A DNA stretch of 8,650 nucleotides, taken from the NCBI GenBank assembly GCA_025935735.1, contig JAICUS010000236.1:1-8650 (forward strand), written 5' to 3'. Of this stretch, positions 8,501 to 8,650 are shown piece by piece. Position numbers and translations under genes: made by a program. Every line of letters begins with the position of its first letter. The first letter of the stretch is position 1. Under the pieces are notes generated by a model. It made no database searches. It was not told the origin of the DNA and worked only from the letters and a program-made list of their open reading frames with translations. The DNA comes from Solirubrobacteraceae bacterium. GTDB lineage: Bacteria; Actinomycetota; Thermoleophilia; Solirubrobacterales; Solirubrobacteraceae.

Positions 8501-8650
8501 ATCCGCCGCGAGCAGGGACGGCTGGCCGAGGTCGAGGGCGCGGTGCGCGGGTTCATCGAGCTCTATCCGAACATCCCGGCCTGGCGGAGCGCGCTGGCGC
8601 TGCTGCTCGTCGAGCTCGGCCGGGGGGACGAGGCGCGGGCCGAGTTCGAG
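5549..8650 (+). CDS. AfsR/SARP-like BTAD transcriptional regulator with AAA ATPase and TPR-like region (3' end outside window)
   Basis: An open frame of 1034 codons runs to the window edge without a stop. Residues about 6-97 form an OmpR/SARP-type winged helix (IRLCGP near 7-12, DELIDVLW at 49-56, LLSKLRRALG at 71-80). Residues about 101-245 are a BTAD helical domain ending with the typical ELGTTPGPA (229-237). LVGR at 287-290 opens an AAA_16-type ATPase with Walker A GDAGIGKT (316-323) and Walker B VVLVFDD (432-438) followed by LQWAD. From about 650 onward the chain is helical and Ala/Leu/Arg/Glu-rich, like the TPR-like C-terminal parts of such regulators. It probably binds DNA and activates transcription in a nucleotide- or ligand-dependent way, as in AfsR, which uses an NB-ARC ATPase instead. 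I chose GTG 5549 because the winged helix begins five residues later and the promoter elements lie just upstream. An in-frame ATG at 5501 would put the repeats inside the gene and has no Shine-Dalgarno site. Targets are unknown. Confidence 0.9.
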   Translation, partial: MGQGWDIRLCGPVLVEAEGQRLDSGLPGRQGRLLFAYLVVNRARGCPRDELIDVLWPEGPPAAADSALSALLSKLRRALGEGVLLGRGELRLRLDGDVAVDIERSAAAILESEAALEAGDPGLAAERARDALATDLQTFLPDAEGGWAAEQRRELDTIRLRALETLAEAGLRSGGRELGAAEQAARAAIAAAPFRESSHRLLMEVHEAAGNPAEALRSFEELRSLLREELGTTPGPAAMAVFERVLRGEPPPVRRTAAPVAPVRVGGGFKAAPWPAPLAAAADRHPLVGRGVELAYLARCWREAADGQRALVLLAGDAGIGKTRTAAELAARAHEDGAVVLYGRFDEETLTPYQPVVEMLRGWSAGAPLDGLRERLGVRAAELANLLPEFGPPPADHANGTGLSGPEADAQRFRFFDAVAALVGEIGAETPVVLVFDDLQWADRPTLQLLRHLVRAPAPTALFVGTYRESEVSDRHPLHELIGDLRREGTLRRLELSGLAEGEVGELVAELAAAPASPPFVRALHGETEGNPFFIEEVVRHIRETAGALSEEMALEEAGVPEGVREVTARRLRRLSEPTRAVLLVASVIGREFDYDILESVVSQSADELVEALEEGVEARVLREAGHVGRYAFTHTLVRATLYDSISQLRRARLHGRVGESLVRLRGGDLDPHLAMLAHHFAQAAPVERPDRAIDFALAAARRADRLLAWEEAAQHYRAALRARELAGAVDDHVRAELLLALGASEDRAGMEEEARGSFQAAIRTARQLQDPVLLARGALGVAGPWSMLSRSDPSRVALLDEALMGLPDEDSPLRARMLARMSLELYYAGEPELRMGLAEEAVQVARRIGDPRTLASCLDARHYALWRPENVEERLEVAAELRGVAEQTGDPELELHGAAWTIIDLMELGDIQGVDVQIAAASKLAEALHRPIWLWWTSLFRGARAQLAGEFDEAERIAQETLAIGQQGQAENALHYYAQAMFNIRREQGRLAEVEGAVRGFIELYPNIPAWRSALALLLVELGRGDEARAEFE

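Overview
The window is very GC-rich with dense coding, Asp/Glu/Arg/Ala-rich proteins and actinobacterial gene families: a ClpC-type Clp ATPase, a secreted penicillin-acylase-family enzyme, and an AfsR/SARP-like BTAD regulator fused to an ATPase. Together with the TAGGNT-type -10 boxes and starts that lack Shine-Dalgarno sites, this suggests a high-GC actinomycete chromosome. A deep-branching lineage such as Thermoleophilia is possible, but that is a guess. Nothing marks the region as a plasmid, prophage or transposon.

Layout, left to right. (1) The 3' three quarters of clpC runs off the left edge and ends at 1930. (2) A strong GC-rich hairpin (1953-1987) lies between clpC and a convergent gene. 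(3) On the minus strand, 2034-2768 encodes a small exported serine hydrolase with the penicillin-binding/class A beta-lactamase fold motifs but no general-base glutamate. (4) Only 27 bp separate its start from the start of a divergent plus-strand gene, 2796-5222, an exported Ntn-hydrolase of the penicillin acylase family. (5) A perfect 12-bp terminator hairpin follows at 5239-5266. (6) About 280 bp without a convincing gene hold several inverted repeats and then a compact promoter. That promoter has two perfect GAAACCTTGG repeats in 11-bp phase, 8 bp before a TAGGGT box. (7) From 5549 to the right edge runs a large regulator: winged helix, BTAD, AAA-type ATPase and a helical TPR-like region, with its C-terminus outside the window.

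How the parts may work together. The acylase and the serine hydrolase are both predicted to be exported, both belong to families that act on beta-lactam or D-amino-acid amide chemistry, and they share a tiny divergent promoter, so they may form a co-regulated envelope or extracellular module (inference). The 11-bp-phased repeats before the SARP-like gene match the known arrangement of SARP operators, so this regulator may control its own promoter. No complete previously undescribed system is evident. The SARP-like operator, the divergent hydrolase pair and the hairpin-rich intergenic stretch deserve the closest look.
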